Part shown: piece by piece, positions 9,598 to 18,350 of the stretch | Layout: the number at the start of each line of letters is the position of its first letter | How positions within the stretch are numbered: position 1 is the first letter of the stretch | DNA from: an uncultured Pedobacter sp. | GTDB taxonomy: Bacteria > Bacteroidota > Bacteroidia > Sphingobacteriales > Sphingobacteriaceae | Assembly: GCA_946478755.1 (NCBI GenBank) | Contig: CAMLDJ010000061.1 | Span: 1-22,675, forward strand | Direction of reading: 5' to 3' | Length of the DNA: 22,675 nt | The notes under the pieces: model-generated | Told to the model about the DNA's origin: nothing | What the model saw: only the letters and a program-made list of their open reading frames with translations | The model's database searches: none | Position numbers and translations under genes: made by a program

Positions 9598-11133
9598 ATG
9601 AAAACACACCTCCTTTATATATTACTTCTCGCGGTTTGCATCTCGCAGTCTGCCTGTAAGAAATTTCTGGATGTAAAGCCTCTGGATAAATTAAGTGGTA
9701 ATGTCTTTTGGCAATCGCAGTCTGATGTCGAATCATTTACCAGTGATCAATACGCCAACCTTAGAAATAAGTTGACCAGCACTTCTTTTATCCCGGCTAC
9801 AGGCGAATTGCGTTCGGGCTACATCTTACCTGCTACGGTAAATAATTCCAATTCTGCCGCTGAAAAAAATATACGCCTGGTCTATACACAGTTTGCGCTG
9901 AACAACCTGAAAACAAATACAGGTGTATTGTCATCTACTCAAGCCTGGAATGGACTTAATTTTGCCTCCATCACCAAATGGTATGAGTTTTATTCGGTTA
10001 TTCAAGGTGCTAATATATTGCATGAAAGGCTCAACAATGGAGTTCCCGGATTGTCAGATACCGATAAAAAAAGATACCAGGCTGAAGCTGTGTTTCTACG
10101 CTGCCTGACATACTTTATCATGGTAAGGATATATGGTGATGTGCCGTATTATACAAAAGCTTATCAACAGGATCCACTGCCCAGAGAAAATGCCGTATCT
10201 GTGATCAATCAATGTATTGCTGATTTAAAGGCAAACTTCAATAATTTGCCCTTGATTTACCCAGATCCGGCTTGGAGAGCTGTTAGGGCAACACGGGGCG
10301 CAGCGCTTGATTTGCTGATGAATATGAATATGTGGAATGCAGGCTTTGACAGCATTAATAAGTTGAAATATTATCAGGAGACAGCAGATTTAGGTAGCGA
10401 ACTTGTCGGTAGCAATGTATATCAGTTACTTCCCCTTGATAACTTTAGTGAGGTGATGAAAGGCAGGAGCAGTGAAGGAATCTTTGAATTCAATCAAAGT
10501 ATAAATTATGAACCTGCACCTAATTTCAGAGCTTTTTTTGGGGACATGATGCTCAAATATCCGAATAAAAATGCTGGAACGGATAACAATTCAAGCCATG
10601 CTTATTTTAGAGCAGATTACTTACTTCGGTTGTATCCAACGGGTACAGCAGATCGCCGTAAGGATCTTTGGTTTGACAACAGTATGCTGAGCCAGGACGG
10701 GAATTTTCAACTGCTCAAGTTTAAAGGCAACCTGGCTTCAACGCAAGGTAATCCGGAATGGGACCTGATCATTTTTAGATATGCTGAGGCCATTTTACTT
10801 AGAGCGGAGGCACTTGCAGAGCTGGGTGGAGTGCAAGATGGAGAAGCCATAAAAATGCTGAATATGGTAAGACGCAGGGCAGGAGCACCAGAGTATACAG
10901 GAATAGGTGGAGAGGATTTAAAAAATGCAATCTTCAATGAACGCTGCAAGGAGCTGATGGGCGAAGGACATATGTATTTCGATCTGGTCAGAACCGGACG
11001 AATCCTGAATCCCCAGTGGACACTTAATCCGCTTTCAGCAGATCAGTTTGCCAGGGGCGGATGGACCTGGCCGATAGACGTTTCCGCCCTATACAATAAT
11101 CCATATATGAAATTAAACGAATACTGGCAATAA
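9598..11133 (+). CDS. SusD/RagB-like surface glycan-binding lipoprotein
   Basis: Partner lipoprotein of the second SusC, 511 residues. The signal peptide MKTHLLYILLLAVCISQSAC gives a lipobox with Cys at residue 20, followed by KKFLDVKPLDKLSGNVFWQS, a standard SusD N-terminus. The centre has LRCLTYFIMVRIYGDVPYY, the helix bearing the family's conserved R-YGDVP motif. The C-terminal signature is intact: ILLRAEALAELG, then LNMVRRRAGAP and ERCKELMGEGHMYFDLVRTG. The start lies in an A-rich context (aaaagaaaATG). The fasciclin gene begins 13 bases downstream. It should act as the lid of the second SusC barrel and bind ligand on the cell surface. Confidence 0.95.
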   Translation: MKTHLLYILLLAVCISQSACKKFLDVKPLDKLSGNVFWQSQSDVESFTSDQYANLRNKLTSTSFIPATGELRSGYILPATVNNSNSAAEKNIRLVYTQFALNNLKTNTGVLSSTQAWNGLNFASITKWYEFYSVIQGANILHERLNNGVPGLSDTDKKRYQAEAVFLRCLTYFIMVRIYGDVPYYTKAYQQDPLPRENAVSVINQCIADLKANFNNLPLIYPDPAWRAVRATRGAALDLLMNMNMWNAGFDSINKLKYYQETADLGSELVGSNVYQLLPLDNFSEVMKGRSSEGIFEFNQSINYEPAPNFRAFFGDMMLKYPNKNAGTDNNSSHAYFRADYLLRLYPTGTADRRKDLWFDNSMLSQDGNFQLLKFKGNLASTQGNPEWDLIIFRYAEAILLRAEALAELGGVQDGEAIKMLNMVRRRAGAPEYTGIGGEDLKNAIFNERCKELMGEGHMYFDLVRTGRILNPQWTLNPLSADQFARGGWTWPIDVSALYNNPYMKLNEYWQ

Positions 11134-11146
11134 ACACCACAGCGTT

Positions 11147-11851
11147 ATGAGAAATTATTTAAAAAAGATAAGACAGGGGATTGGATTATTTTCCTTAATC
11201 CTATTATTATTCGTCTCCTGTAAAAAAGATGAATATTATTTCGACGGCGGCAAGTCGAATCCTGATTTTAAAGGAACTATGCTTCAATATCTGCAATCAA
11301 AGCCAGTGCAATTCGATACAATTGTGGATATCATAAAAATTGCTGGTCTTGAAAAGGAGTTTCAGGAAGAAGAGTTGACATTTTTCGCACCATCAGATTT
11401 ATCGGTCAGGTCAATTCTAAAAACCACCAATAACGAGCTGTATCAGACTGGTAAAGATACGCTTAAAGTACTGACTGACGTTCAGCCGCAGATTTGGCGC
11501 AAATATCTGATGATGTATATGTTCAAGGGGGCGAACAGATTGAAGGATTATTACCAGTTAGATATCAATCTTAAACCTGTTTATCCAGGACAGAATTATT
11601 ATTCTTATAGCAATGTAATTTTCAATATCGGGGTGATATTTGATGACATCAATGGGATCAAATATGCGGGTTACAGGCATCTTACGATCGGTTATATCAC
11701 AGACCTCAATAGACCTGCTGATAATTGGATCACTGCAGATATTTCTTCATCAGATATTAAACCAACCAATGGTGTAGTGCATACGCTCAACACAAATCAT
11801 ACTTTCGGTTTTGACTATGGATTTGTCTATGACGTTTATGCTGGGAGATGA
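11147..11851 (+). CDS. Fasciclin-domain lipoprotein (single FAS1)
   Basis: A 234-residue lipoprotein with a lipobox at LLLFVSC followed by KKDEYYFDGG. Nearly all of the mature part is one FAS1 domain: FKGTMLQYLQSKPVQFDTIVDII, the H1-like ELTFFAPSDLSVRSIL, and the H2-like end NGVVHTLNTNHTFGFDYG. The opening and closing motifs match those of the fasciclin protein at 4127, but there is no CBM6-like tail, so the two are the same type of protein in different modules. The likely role is an accessory surface protein of the second SusCD pair, binding ligand or stabilising the complex. The frame ends 46 bases before the next chosen start. Confidence 0.88.
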   Translation: MRNYLKKIRQGIGLFSLILLLFVSCKKDEYYFDGGKSNPDFKGTMLQYLQSKPVQFDTIVDIIKIAGLEKEFQEEELTFFAPSDLSVRSILKTTNNELYQTGKDTLKVLTDVQPQIWRKYLMMYMFKGANRLKDYYQLDINLKPVYPGQNYYSYSNVIFNIGVIFDDINGIKYAGYRHLTIGYITDLNRPADNWITADISSSDIKPTNGVVHTLNTNHTFGFDYGFVYDVYAGR

Positions 11852-11897
11852 CAATGATGTTCAAATTTATGACATGGAAGTATTTAAAATTAAGATA

Positions 11898-13559
11898 ATG
11901 AAATCAAGATATATCAGTTTAACAGTAGCTTTTCTAACCCTGGGCTTTGTTATGGCCTGTAAGAAAAGTGTAGTTTATGAAAATCCTTACGATGGTGGAA
12001 AGGAACCCTTAGGAATTAGTCTAAGCCTGGCCACTCCTCCTGAACCTCAGGAAGCCGCAGGCGGAGGGACTGTCACATTTGCAGCAACAGGTTTATTGCC
12101 TTATAAAGACTTAATCGTATTCTCAGTTAATGGACAAAGGGCTGAAATACTCAGTATTACGGCAGCTGGCATTACGGTTAAAGTACCCGAAGAAGCCAGT
12201 ACAGGTATTGCAACCTTATCCGTAAATGATCAGGTTTTTTTTGGTCCGAAATTTAAAGTGAGTGGAAAGATCAGTATTGATCCGGAATTCAGGGTTAGCG
12301 GTGGTGCCAATAGGGATATTTTTGCTTATCATCCATTAACTGATGACCGGTTTATTTTTGTAGGGGCATTTACGGATTATGACGGCAAGGGACTTATTTC
12401 ACCGGTAAATAGAATTGTACGGGTTTTGAAAAATGGCGGAGCGGATGTATCCTTTCGTTCGGGTGGTGCAGATGGTACGCTGTACAGTGTTACCCCGCTT
12501 GGAGACAAGCTGGTCACCGCAGGCAGCTTTTCAGGCTTTTATTTTAACAGTGGAAAAGCTACACTAACCAATATCAACAACATTACCATGCTAAGCGCAA
12601 ATGGAGAAGTGGACTCTGTACTTGTAGACACCTATAGCACCACCCACAGTATAGCTCCTGGTATCCCTGCTACGGGAAAGAAAAAGGCTGTTCCAGCCTT
12701 TATCGGCGGTACCAATTCTTCAATCAGTAAAGTTTTTAGCGCTCAAAATAAAATAACTGCAACAGGGAATTTCAGATATTACCTCAGTAAGCGATATGGC
12801 TTGTCTAGAAAGCCAGTTGTAATATCTGGCATAACAATTTATGCAGATAGTATTGTTACCGATAGTGTAGAAACTCCACAAGTCCTGCGTTTTAATGCAG
12901 ATGGGTCATTAGATAAAACCTTTCGATTTAATACCACTACAAATATGGGCCTGCCCGGGGGCAATGGATCTGTGTACAGTTCATATATGCAAACAGATGG
13001 AAAGCTGATCGTGGTGGGTGCTTTCAATAAATTTGATGAGACAACCGCCGGAAGAATTATTCGCTTAAATACCAACGGCACCGTTGATCTGACTTTTAAC
13101 TCAGGTACAGGTGCCGACAATGCCATTGGCTCAATTACATACAATCCGCTCAATAAGAAATACCTTATTACAGGTTCTTTTACAACTTATAACGGAGTGT
13201 CGGCCAGAGGAATTGCCTTGCTTAATGAAGATGGTTCTATCGATCAATCATTTGTTTCGAAAGGATTTTCTTCAGATGGCGGGGCCACTTTTGCCAAACA
13301 ATTGTCAAATGGTATGATTGTAGTTAGCGGCGTTTTTTCCAGTTATAATGAGGTCAGACGATCAGGGTTTATGGTTTTAACACCAGGAGGTGATTTGGCT
13401 AAGGGATATAATGCTATGGGAGGTGTCAGGGGATATGTGAATGATCTTTATGAAACCACCAATGCAACGGGGCAAATGGCTGTTATGCTTATGGGTTCAT
13501 TCACCCAAATTGACGGTGTCCCAGCAAATAACATTACCCGCTTAATATTTGAAAAATAG
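11898..13559 (+). CDS. IPT/TIG plus delta-60 beta-propeller lipoprotein, DUF5008-like
   Basis: A 553-residue predicted surface lipoprotein. The frame is open from 11811, but the ATG at 11898 gives a proper lipoprotein signal (MKSRYISLTVAFLTLGFVMAC, then KKSVVYENP) in an A-rich context, so it is preferred. Residues about 30-115 look like an IPT/TIG immunoglobulin-like domain (GGTVTFAATGLLPYKDLIVF, then ITVKVPEEASTGIATL). From about 130 to the end there are at least four delta-60 type repeats, the clearest being LRFNADGSLDKTF, IRLNTNGTVDLTF and ALLNEDGSIDQSF, each followed by a DGK..VVGAF or YLITGSF strand. These repeats build a beta-propeller. From memory the layout matches DUF5008 proteins of Bacteroidota glycan loci. 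TIG domains often act as spacers in surface glycan-binding proteins, so a glycan-binding propeller on a stalk is inferred. No catalytic motif was recognised. Confidence 0.8.
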   Translation: MKSRYISLTVAFLTLGFVMACKKSVVYENPYDGGKEPLGISLSLATPPEPQEAAGGGTVTFAATGLLPYKDLIVFSVNGQRAEILSITAAGITVKVPEEASTGIATLSVNDQVFFGPKFKVSGKISIDPEFRVSGGANRDIFAYHPLTDDRFIFVGAFTDYDGKGLISPVNRIVRVLKNGGADVSFRSGGADGTLYSVTPLGDKLVTAGSFSGFYFNSGKATLTNINNITMLSANGEVDSVLVDTYSTTHSIAPGIPATGKKKAVPAFIGGTNSSISKVFSAQNKITATGNFRYYLSKRYGLSRKPVVISGITIYADSIVTDSVETPQVLRFNADGSLDKTFRFNTTTNMGLPGGNGSVYSSYMQTDGKLIVVGAFNKFDETTAGRIIRLNTNGTVDLTFNSGTGADNAIGSITYNPLNKKYLITGSFTTYNGVSARGIALLNEDGSIDQSFVSKGFSSDGGATFAKQLSNGMIVVSGVFSSYNEVRRSGFMVLTPGGDLAKGYNAMGGVRGYVNDLYETTNATGQMAVMLMGSFTQIDGVPANNITRLIFEK

Positions 13560-13586
13560 ACCGGAAAAATCTTAATATTTAAGAAA

Positions 13587-15335
13587 ATGAAAAATTATAG
13601 ATTGATAACAGGCATTGCAGCACTTTTTACCCTGAGTATGTTGGTGGTGTCATGCAATAGTGAATTTGATAAAATGCTACCTTCAAAGGAATATAGCGAC
13701 TCAACGGATGCGACAGCAAAAAGCCGGAAAGTTTTATACCTGATTGTGGACGGAGCAAGAGGCTGGTCGGTAAGGGATGCCCAGGCGCCTAATATTACTG
13801 CATTGAGCAAAAATGCAACTTATTCCTGGAACTCACTTAGTGATAGTTTGTCAAATAATGGCAACGGTTGGGCCGATTTACTGACTGGTGTCAATAAAGC
13901 AAAGCATAAAGTAATTGACGATACCTTTACAGGAAATAAGCTAGACCAGTATCCGGGAATTTTTCAGCGGATTAAATCCATAAAGCCAGATATGAGAGTT
14001 ACCTCATTTGCCTCTTCTTCTGTATTTAAGGAGAAACTGACTACTGGTTCAGATGTAAGTCAATCCTATAATACAGATGCTGAAGTAAAAGCTGCAATTA
14101 TTTCTGAACTTGGAAATGAAGCTTCTGCTTTAATTGTGGGACAGTTTGGCGCGGTCAACACCGCCGGTCTTCAATTCGGTTATGACAATTCTTTTCCAGC
14201 TTATAAAAATGCTATTTTACAATTTGATCAGTACCTGGGCGAAATGCTTACTGCGTTAAAATCCAGAAGGAATTATGCGAAGGAGGATTGGCTGATTGTG
14301 GTGACCTCTAATCATGGCGGGCAAGCAACGATTCCGGTGGAGCAAGATGATAAAACCATTTTTAGCTATCCCGAAGCAAATACATTCACAGTGATATCGA
14401 ACATCAGCTATAAGCCGTATTTGGTTGATAAGCCGTTCACAGGTAATAAATATATAGGCAAATTTTTACGCCTGTACTCTAATCCAGCCAGTACGGATGC
14501 AACCCCTGCAACGTCAGTTCGGGCTGAGGTTAGAAACAACAACGAAGTCTATAATTTTGGTGATACCATTTCTTTTACTATAGAATTAAAGGTTAAAAAG
14601 AACATTCGTGGAACCAGCTACAGGTATGAATGGCCAGTGTTTTTCTCCAAAAGGTTCGATAAAACCAAAAAAGTAGGGAATGGATGGGCCTTTGGTTGGG
14701 AATCAGATAAATGGCGGTTTTTTATGGGAGCGCCGGGAAAAGACCATCAGGCTTCCGATGATCCGACCAATCTTATTGATGGTAACTGGCATAGCTTGGC
14801 CGTTGTGGTCTTTAACCGGGATTTTAAAAGAGTAATCCGTTATTTTCGGGATGGTAAATATGTTTCAGAAAAAATATTACCGGATAATTATGGAACAATG
14901 AATAATTCAGCGCCCTTACAAATGGGTTTGATTCCTGTAGATTTAAAAAATCCATTTGACGGTTACCTTAGTGATATTCGAATCTGGAAGGCGGCTTTAC
15001 CAGATGCTGTGATTTCCCAATTTTCCTGCGATACAAGAATTAATCAGTCACACCCATACTGGAACCGGTTAATTGGCTATTGGCCGGCAAATGATGGCAG
15101 TGGCTTAATCATTAAAGATGAAAGCCCGGCACAAAACGATTTTTATATTTCTGTTGGCACTGGTACTACTTTGCAATGGGATAGTTTAAATGACATCATC
15201 TGCCCACCACCTACTGGTGATTTAGCCCTGCTTGTTCCAAAAACAATAGATCTTCCAAGTCAAATTCTAAGCTGGCTGGCCATTGCGCCGCCTGATAACT
15301 GGAAGCTTGATGGAAGAGTCTGGTTAAACCAGTAG
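13587..15335 (+). CDS. Alkaline-phosphatase-fold plus LamG lipoprotein, probably catalytically dead (DUF4983-like)
   Basis: A 582-residue predicted lipoprotein (lipobox SMLVVSC, then NSEFDKM). Residues about 45-285 follow the type I phosphodiesterase/alkaline phosphatase fold: YLIVDGARGW with the metal Asp D55, APNITALSKNATYSW, WADLLTGVNKAKHKVIDD and VTSNHGGQ. Several residues that should bind metal or attack the substrate are changed: the nucleophile position nine before the TG pair is N91 instead of Ser/Thr, the D-x-x-G-H type site is N191...L195 (VNTAGL), and the usual SDHGG is SNHGG (N242). Only D55 and H243 are kept. Residues about 310-490 look like a LamG/concanavalin-like domain (WHSLAVVVFN, FDGYLSDIRIWKAAL), which commonly binds sugars. 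A binding role is therefore inferred rather than hydrolysis. The tail resembles what I remember as DUF4983. It starts 27 bases after the propeller gene. Confidence 0.78.
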   Translation: MKNYRLITGIAALFTLSMLVVSCNSEFDKMLPSKEYSDSTDATAKSRKVLYLIVDGARGWSVRDAQAPNITALSKNATYSWNSLSDSLSNNGNGWADLLTGVNKAKHKVIDDTFTGNKLDQYPGIFQRIKSIKPDMRVTSFASSSVFKEKLTTGSDVSQSYNTDAEVKAAIISELGNEASALIVGQFGAVNTAGLQFGYDNSFPAYKNAILQFDQYLGEMLTALKSRRNYAKEDWLIVVTSNHGGQATIPVEQDDKTIFSYPEANTFTVISNISYKPYLVDKPFTGNKYIGKFLRLYSNPASTDATPATSVRAEVRNNNEVYNFGDTISFTIELKVKKNIRGTSYRYEWPVFFSKRFDKTKKVGNGWAFGWESDKWRFFMGAPGKDHQASDDPTNLIDGNWHSLAVVVFNRDFKRVIRYFRDGKYVSEKILPDNYGTMNNSAPLQMGLIPVDLKNPFDGYLSDIRIWKAALPDAVISQFSCDTRINQSHPYWNRLIGYWPANDGSGLIIKDESPAQNDFYISVGTGTTLQWDSLNDIICPPPTGDLALLVPKTIDLPSQILSWLAIAPPDNWKLDGRVWLNQ

Positions 15336-15471
15336 TGTATTTCCATATTTGAAATATAAGAAAAATTTAAAAACATGATTACAATTAATGAAAGGATTTA
15401 AACAATATTTATTGTTTTTTTTCTGATGGCTACTTCTAAAAGTGTAACAGTGACAAATTAAGAAATATAAT
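15336..15471 (+). other. Gap before the GH35 gene with a broken signal-peptide-like reading frame
   Basis: This is the widest gap inside the glycan locus, so a separate promoter for the GH35 gene is possible; no exact TAnnTTTG element was found. An ATG at 15388 opens MKGFKQYLLFFF and stops at 15424. The stop follows a run of eight T. With nine T the frame would continue as LMATSKSVTVTN to a TAA just before the GH35 start, giving a signal-peptide-like segment. This may be a decayed gene start, a short leader, or chance in AT-rich DNA. Confidence 0.25.
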
Positions 15472-18012
15472 ATGAAAAAAATTACTCTACTGTTTTTTTT
15501 AGCATACGCTTCTGTTACCTATTCACAAGTAAAAGGGGATCATATCGGTAATAGTGGGATTCTACAAAATAAGTTAATGAAGAACAGCGTAAACTCTTCG
15601 CTGAAATCTTCAGGTATAGATGATCCACAAGCTTTGCCAGAGAAGTACTTCCCTTATCCGGAGCGCATATCTTACGATGGATCAAGTTTGAAAATTGAAG
15701 GACAAGATGTATTTATTTATAGCGCCGCATTTCATTACTTCAGAACACCTAAGGAATTGTGGCGAGATCGTTTTACAAAAATCAAAGCTGCAGGCTTTAA
15801 TACCATTGAAACTTATATACCCTGGAATCTGAGTGAATTAAATAAACCCACTGATATTAATGATTACTCGCAAGTAGATTTTTCAGATTTGAAGGAATGG
15901 TTGAACATGGCTCAAAACGAGTTCGGCTTTTATACTGTACTTAGGCCGGGCGCCTTTATTTGTGCAGAATTTGCCGGAGGGGGCTATCCCCGTTGGTTGG
16001 CTAAATTCCGTCCTACAGATGTGGAGGGCTTTTGGTTGAGAAGTGCGGATGACCGTTATTTGGACTGGCAGGACCACTGGTATAAGGCTGTATGCAAAAT
16101 TATTCAAAAGGAGCAGATTACCTCGAAACAGAAAGGGAAAAGAGGAGTTATTCTTTTACAGATCGAAAATGAATATAATGCTCATAAAACGAGCAACAAA
16201 GCTCATGCTTTGCAGCGAATGTACAAGTGTGTGCGTGGTGCCGGAATAACTATCCCCGTGTTTACATGCCTTACATCGGAAACCCGGGGAAGTAAAGATC
16301 CGTTGTTGTCCCAGGTGTTCGATTGCGATAATTATTATGTCGGATTAAGAGATGCTATTAGCTGTGCACGGCGAATGGAAGATCTAAAACAACAGCAGTC
16401 CGATGCACCTGGATTTGTTACAGAGTTACAAGGGGGCTGGTTTTCAACAGTAGGAGGCAAATTGAGCGAAGAGAACTACTCCAATGATAAACATTTTTAT
16501 GCAATCGGAATGATGTCTATTGCCGGAGGAGCGACAGGCATCTTCCCTTATGTGTTTGTGGGGGGGACACATTTTGCAGGCTGGGGGGCTAGGGGGCAAA
16601 CTACAACTTATGATTATAATGCGGCAATTCGGGAAAACGGAGCATTATCCGCAAAATACTATGCAGCACAAAATTTAGGCAATTTCATAAAAAGGTATGG
16701 ACATCAGCTTATTAATTCAAAAGGTGGGTTGTGTACTTTTAACAATGCACCAGGCGAAATTGTGGGCGCACAGCGTGTCTCGACAGACGGAACCCGCTTC
16801 GTGTTTATCCATAATAGCTCCCCTGAACAAGGCCGTAGCGGTTCTGCAATTGTCAAACCCGGCAAAAGCGATGCCGGGCAGCCTATGTATAATATAGATC
16901 AGGAAGGAAACAAAGTCCTTGTCAAAGGTAGAAATAAAGCCGATGTAACTATATCATCACGAGCCGACCTTTCGATCAGTTATGATTTGGCTCCGCTTGA
17001 AACCAAGGTGTTGATCATTCCCTCAGGTCTTGGGGCTGAAAAAGGTACCTGGTGGTCTTATCGGGCGCCGGCACCAAAGGTACTGCCGCAGGTTAGCTTT
17101 CGCTTTAAAGATGTAAAACAATACAATGAAGATACACGAGGACTATGGCGTCCGTTATCCCAGGGAAAGTCTTTGCCTGAGATGCGAATAAATGATTTGC
17201 GGTACGTACGTTACCGGTCTAGTTTTGACCTAAATCCCGACGAAGTCAGAAAATACATGCGGATGTTGTTCAACACTTTTTCGCGTGACATTATCAGTAT
17301 TGAAGTTAACGGCAAAATTGCCCCCCGGTTATTTCCTGCTGAGAAGTGGGTTTCAGAGGTCACGCGTCAACGTGATAAGTCATTTACCTTCTTAAAAGAA
17401 ACCGAATACGATAACCAGTTTGATATGACTGGACTACTCAAAGAAGGTCACAATAAAGTATGGCTGGTGTATGAAAATATTGGGCATGAACATGGATATT
17501 TTCCCATGGAGGAATTGTGCGGTATTCGCACCGCAGGGCTAGCAGATGGCGATTCGAGGATTAATAAGAACCTTAAATGGGATTATTCAGATAACTTGGC
17601 TGGTTTGGATGCTAAATTCACCGATGCTGCTTTCCAACCCAAAAACTGGAAAGATGTACCATTGGATACAGCTTTCGTACTGCCGCGCAAAGGGAATAAC
17701 TTACAACCGAAAGGAAAACAAAATGCGCTGTTCTCCTGGTACCGGTCGGAATTTAAGTTGCCTGAAAATGCCGGTAAAAGAACCTGGCGGCTAATTGTCA
17801 ACGCTTCGGGTAATGGATATATCTATATAAACGGCCATAATATAGGCCGCCACTGGGAGGCTGGGCCACAAAGGGAATTTTATATCCCAGAATGTTGGCT
17901 GAAGCTTAACAAGGGAGAAAAAAATAGCATTGTCCTTGGCCTGAGGCAAACTGTTAATGGAGCAGTAATAAGAGGAATGGAAATCCGTAGCTATGATAAT
18001 GGTGACATCTGA
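15472..18012 (+). CDS. GH35 beta-galactosidase, exported
   Basis: Retaining exo-beta-galactosidase that removes terminal beta-linked galactose from oligo- or polysaccharides. The 846 residues start with a signal peptide (KKITLLFFLAYASVTYS|Q) without a lipobox, so a soluble periplasmic enzyme is expected. The GH35 barrel is well conserved: SAAFHYFRTPKELWRDR, the strand IKAAGFNTIETYIPWN, then LRPGAFICAEF.GGGYPRWL. The acid/base is E234 in QIENEY and the nucleophile is E318 in VTELQGGWFS. C-terminal jelly-roll domains carry the usual GH35 ending IYINGHNIGRHWEAGPQ, then FYIPECWL. Length is in the range of the larger bacterial and plant enzymes. It is the only intact carbohydrate-active enzyme seen here and suggests a galactose-bearing substrate such as a pectic galactan or arabinogalactan side chain, which is inference. 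It lies 136 bases after the previous gene. Its 3' end abuts a broken AraC gene on the other strand. Confidence 0.95.
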   Translation: MKKITLLFFLAYASVTYSQVKGDHIGNSGILQNKLMKNSVNSSLKSSGIDDPQALPEKYFPYPERISYDGSSLKIEGQDVFIYSAAFHYFRTPKELWRDRFTKIKAAGFNTIETYIPWNLSELNKPTDINDYSQVDFSDLKEWLNMAQNEFGFYTVLRPGAFICAEFAGGGYPRWLAKFRPTDVEGFWLRSADDRYLDWQDHWYKAVCKIIQKEQITSKQKGKRGVILLQIENEYNAHKTSNKAHALQRMYKCVRGAGITIPVFTCLTSETRGSKDPLLSQVFDCDNYYVGLRDAISCARRMEDLKQQQSDAPGFVTELQGGWFSTVGGKLSEENYSNDKHFYAIGMMSIAGGATGIFPYVFVGGTHFAGWGARGQTTTYDYNAAIRENGALSAKYYAAQNLGNFIKRYGHQLINSKGGLCTFNNAPGEIVGAQRVSTDGTRFVFIHNSSPEQGRSGSAIVKPGKSDAGQPMYNIDQEGNKVLVKGRNKADVTISSRADLSISYDLAPLETKVLIIPSGLGAEKGTWWSYRAPAPKVLPQVSFRFKDVKQYNEDTRGLWRPLSQGKSLPEMRINDLRYVRYRSSFDLNPDEVRKYMRMLFNTFSRDIISIEVNGKIAPRLFPAEKWVSEVTRQRDKSFTFLKETEYDNQFDMTGLLKEGHNKVWLVYENIGHEHGYFPMEELCGIRTAGLADGDSRINKNLKWDYSDNLAGLDAKFTDAAFQPKNWKDVPLDTAFVLPRKGNNLQPKGKQNALFSWYRSEFKLPENAGKRTWRLIVNASGNGYIYINGHNIGRHWEAGPQREFYIPECWLKLNKGEKNSIVLGLRQTVNGAVIRGMEIRSYDNGDI

Positions 18013-18209
18013 GCCAACCAGATATAATATTGCGCCGTTCAATCCGTTTGCGTAAATGTTACCAGGCGTTCGCCGGTGAAAGTTTGAAACAGTCGCGAAA
18101 AATAATCCGGATGCTGATGCATGCGGGATGCAAGTGAGGTAGCGGATAATTCCTGGTGCAGATTAACTAAGATATGGCCTATTGTTTCAACACGCTTAAT
18201 TGTAGATAA
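18002..18209 (-). pseudogene. Broken AraC-family regulator remnant
   Basis: Read on the minus strand, 18209 to 18039 encodes IKRVETIGHILVNLHQELSA, SLASRMHQHPDYFSRLFQTF and TGERLV before a stop. This is the first helix-turn-helix half of an AraC-type DNA-binding domain (LA, then S/P-x-YFSRLF, then TGE). The expected continuation is present but in other frames: HLRKRIER in a second frame, then AQYYI back in the first, so at least two frameshifts have occurred. The second helix-turn-helix is missing because the homology ends at the 3' end of the GH35 gene. Further upstream, about 18300-18250, the minus strand reads YHEQYLLLWVSDGFIKIS and then a stop; this resembles the sugar-binding cupin part of such regulators, with less certainty. 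It may once have controlled the neighbouring glycan genes. Confidence 0.7.
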
Positions 18210-18350
18210 CTAAAAAGAATCTTATATCAAGCGCCGTATTTGGAGATCAGCTAATTTTGATAAAACCATCGCTCACCCACAGCAATAAATATTGCTCATG
18301 ATAGCTTATTATATGCGAGGACGAAATACGACCATAATCTGGATGGCTAG

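Noticed and set aside
11811..11897. Longer N-terminus for the propeller lipoprotein, overlapping the fasciclin gene
   Set aside because: The extra 29 residues would hide the lipoprotein signal that begins at the ATG at 11898.
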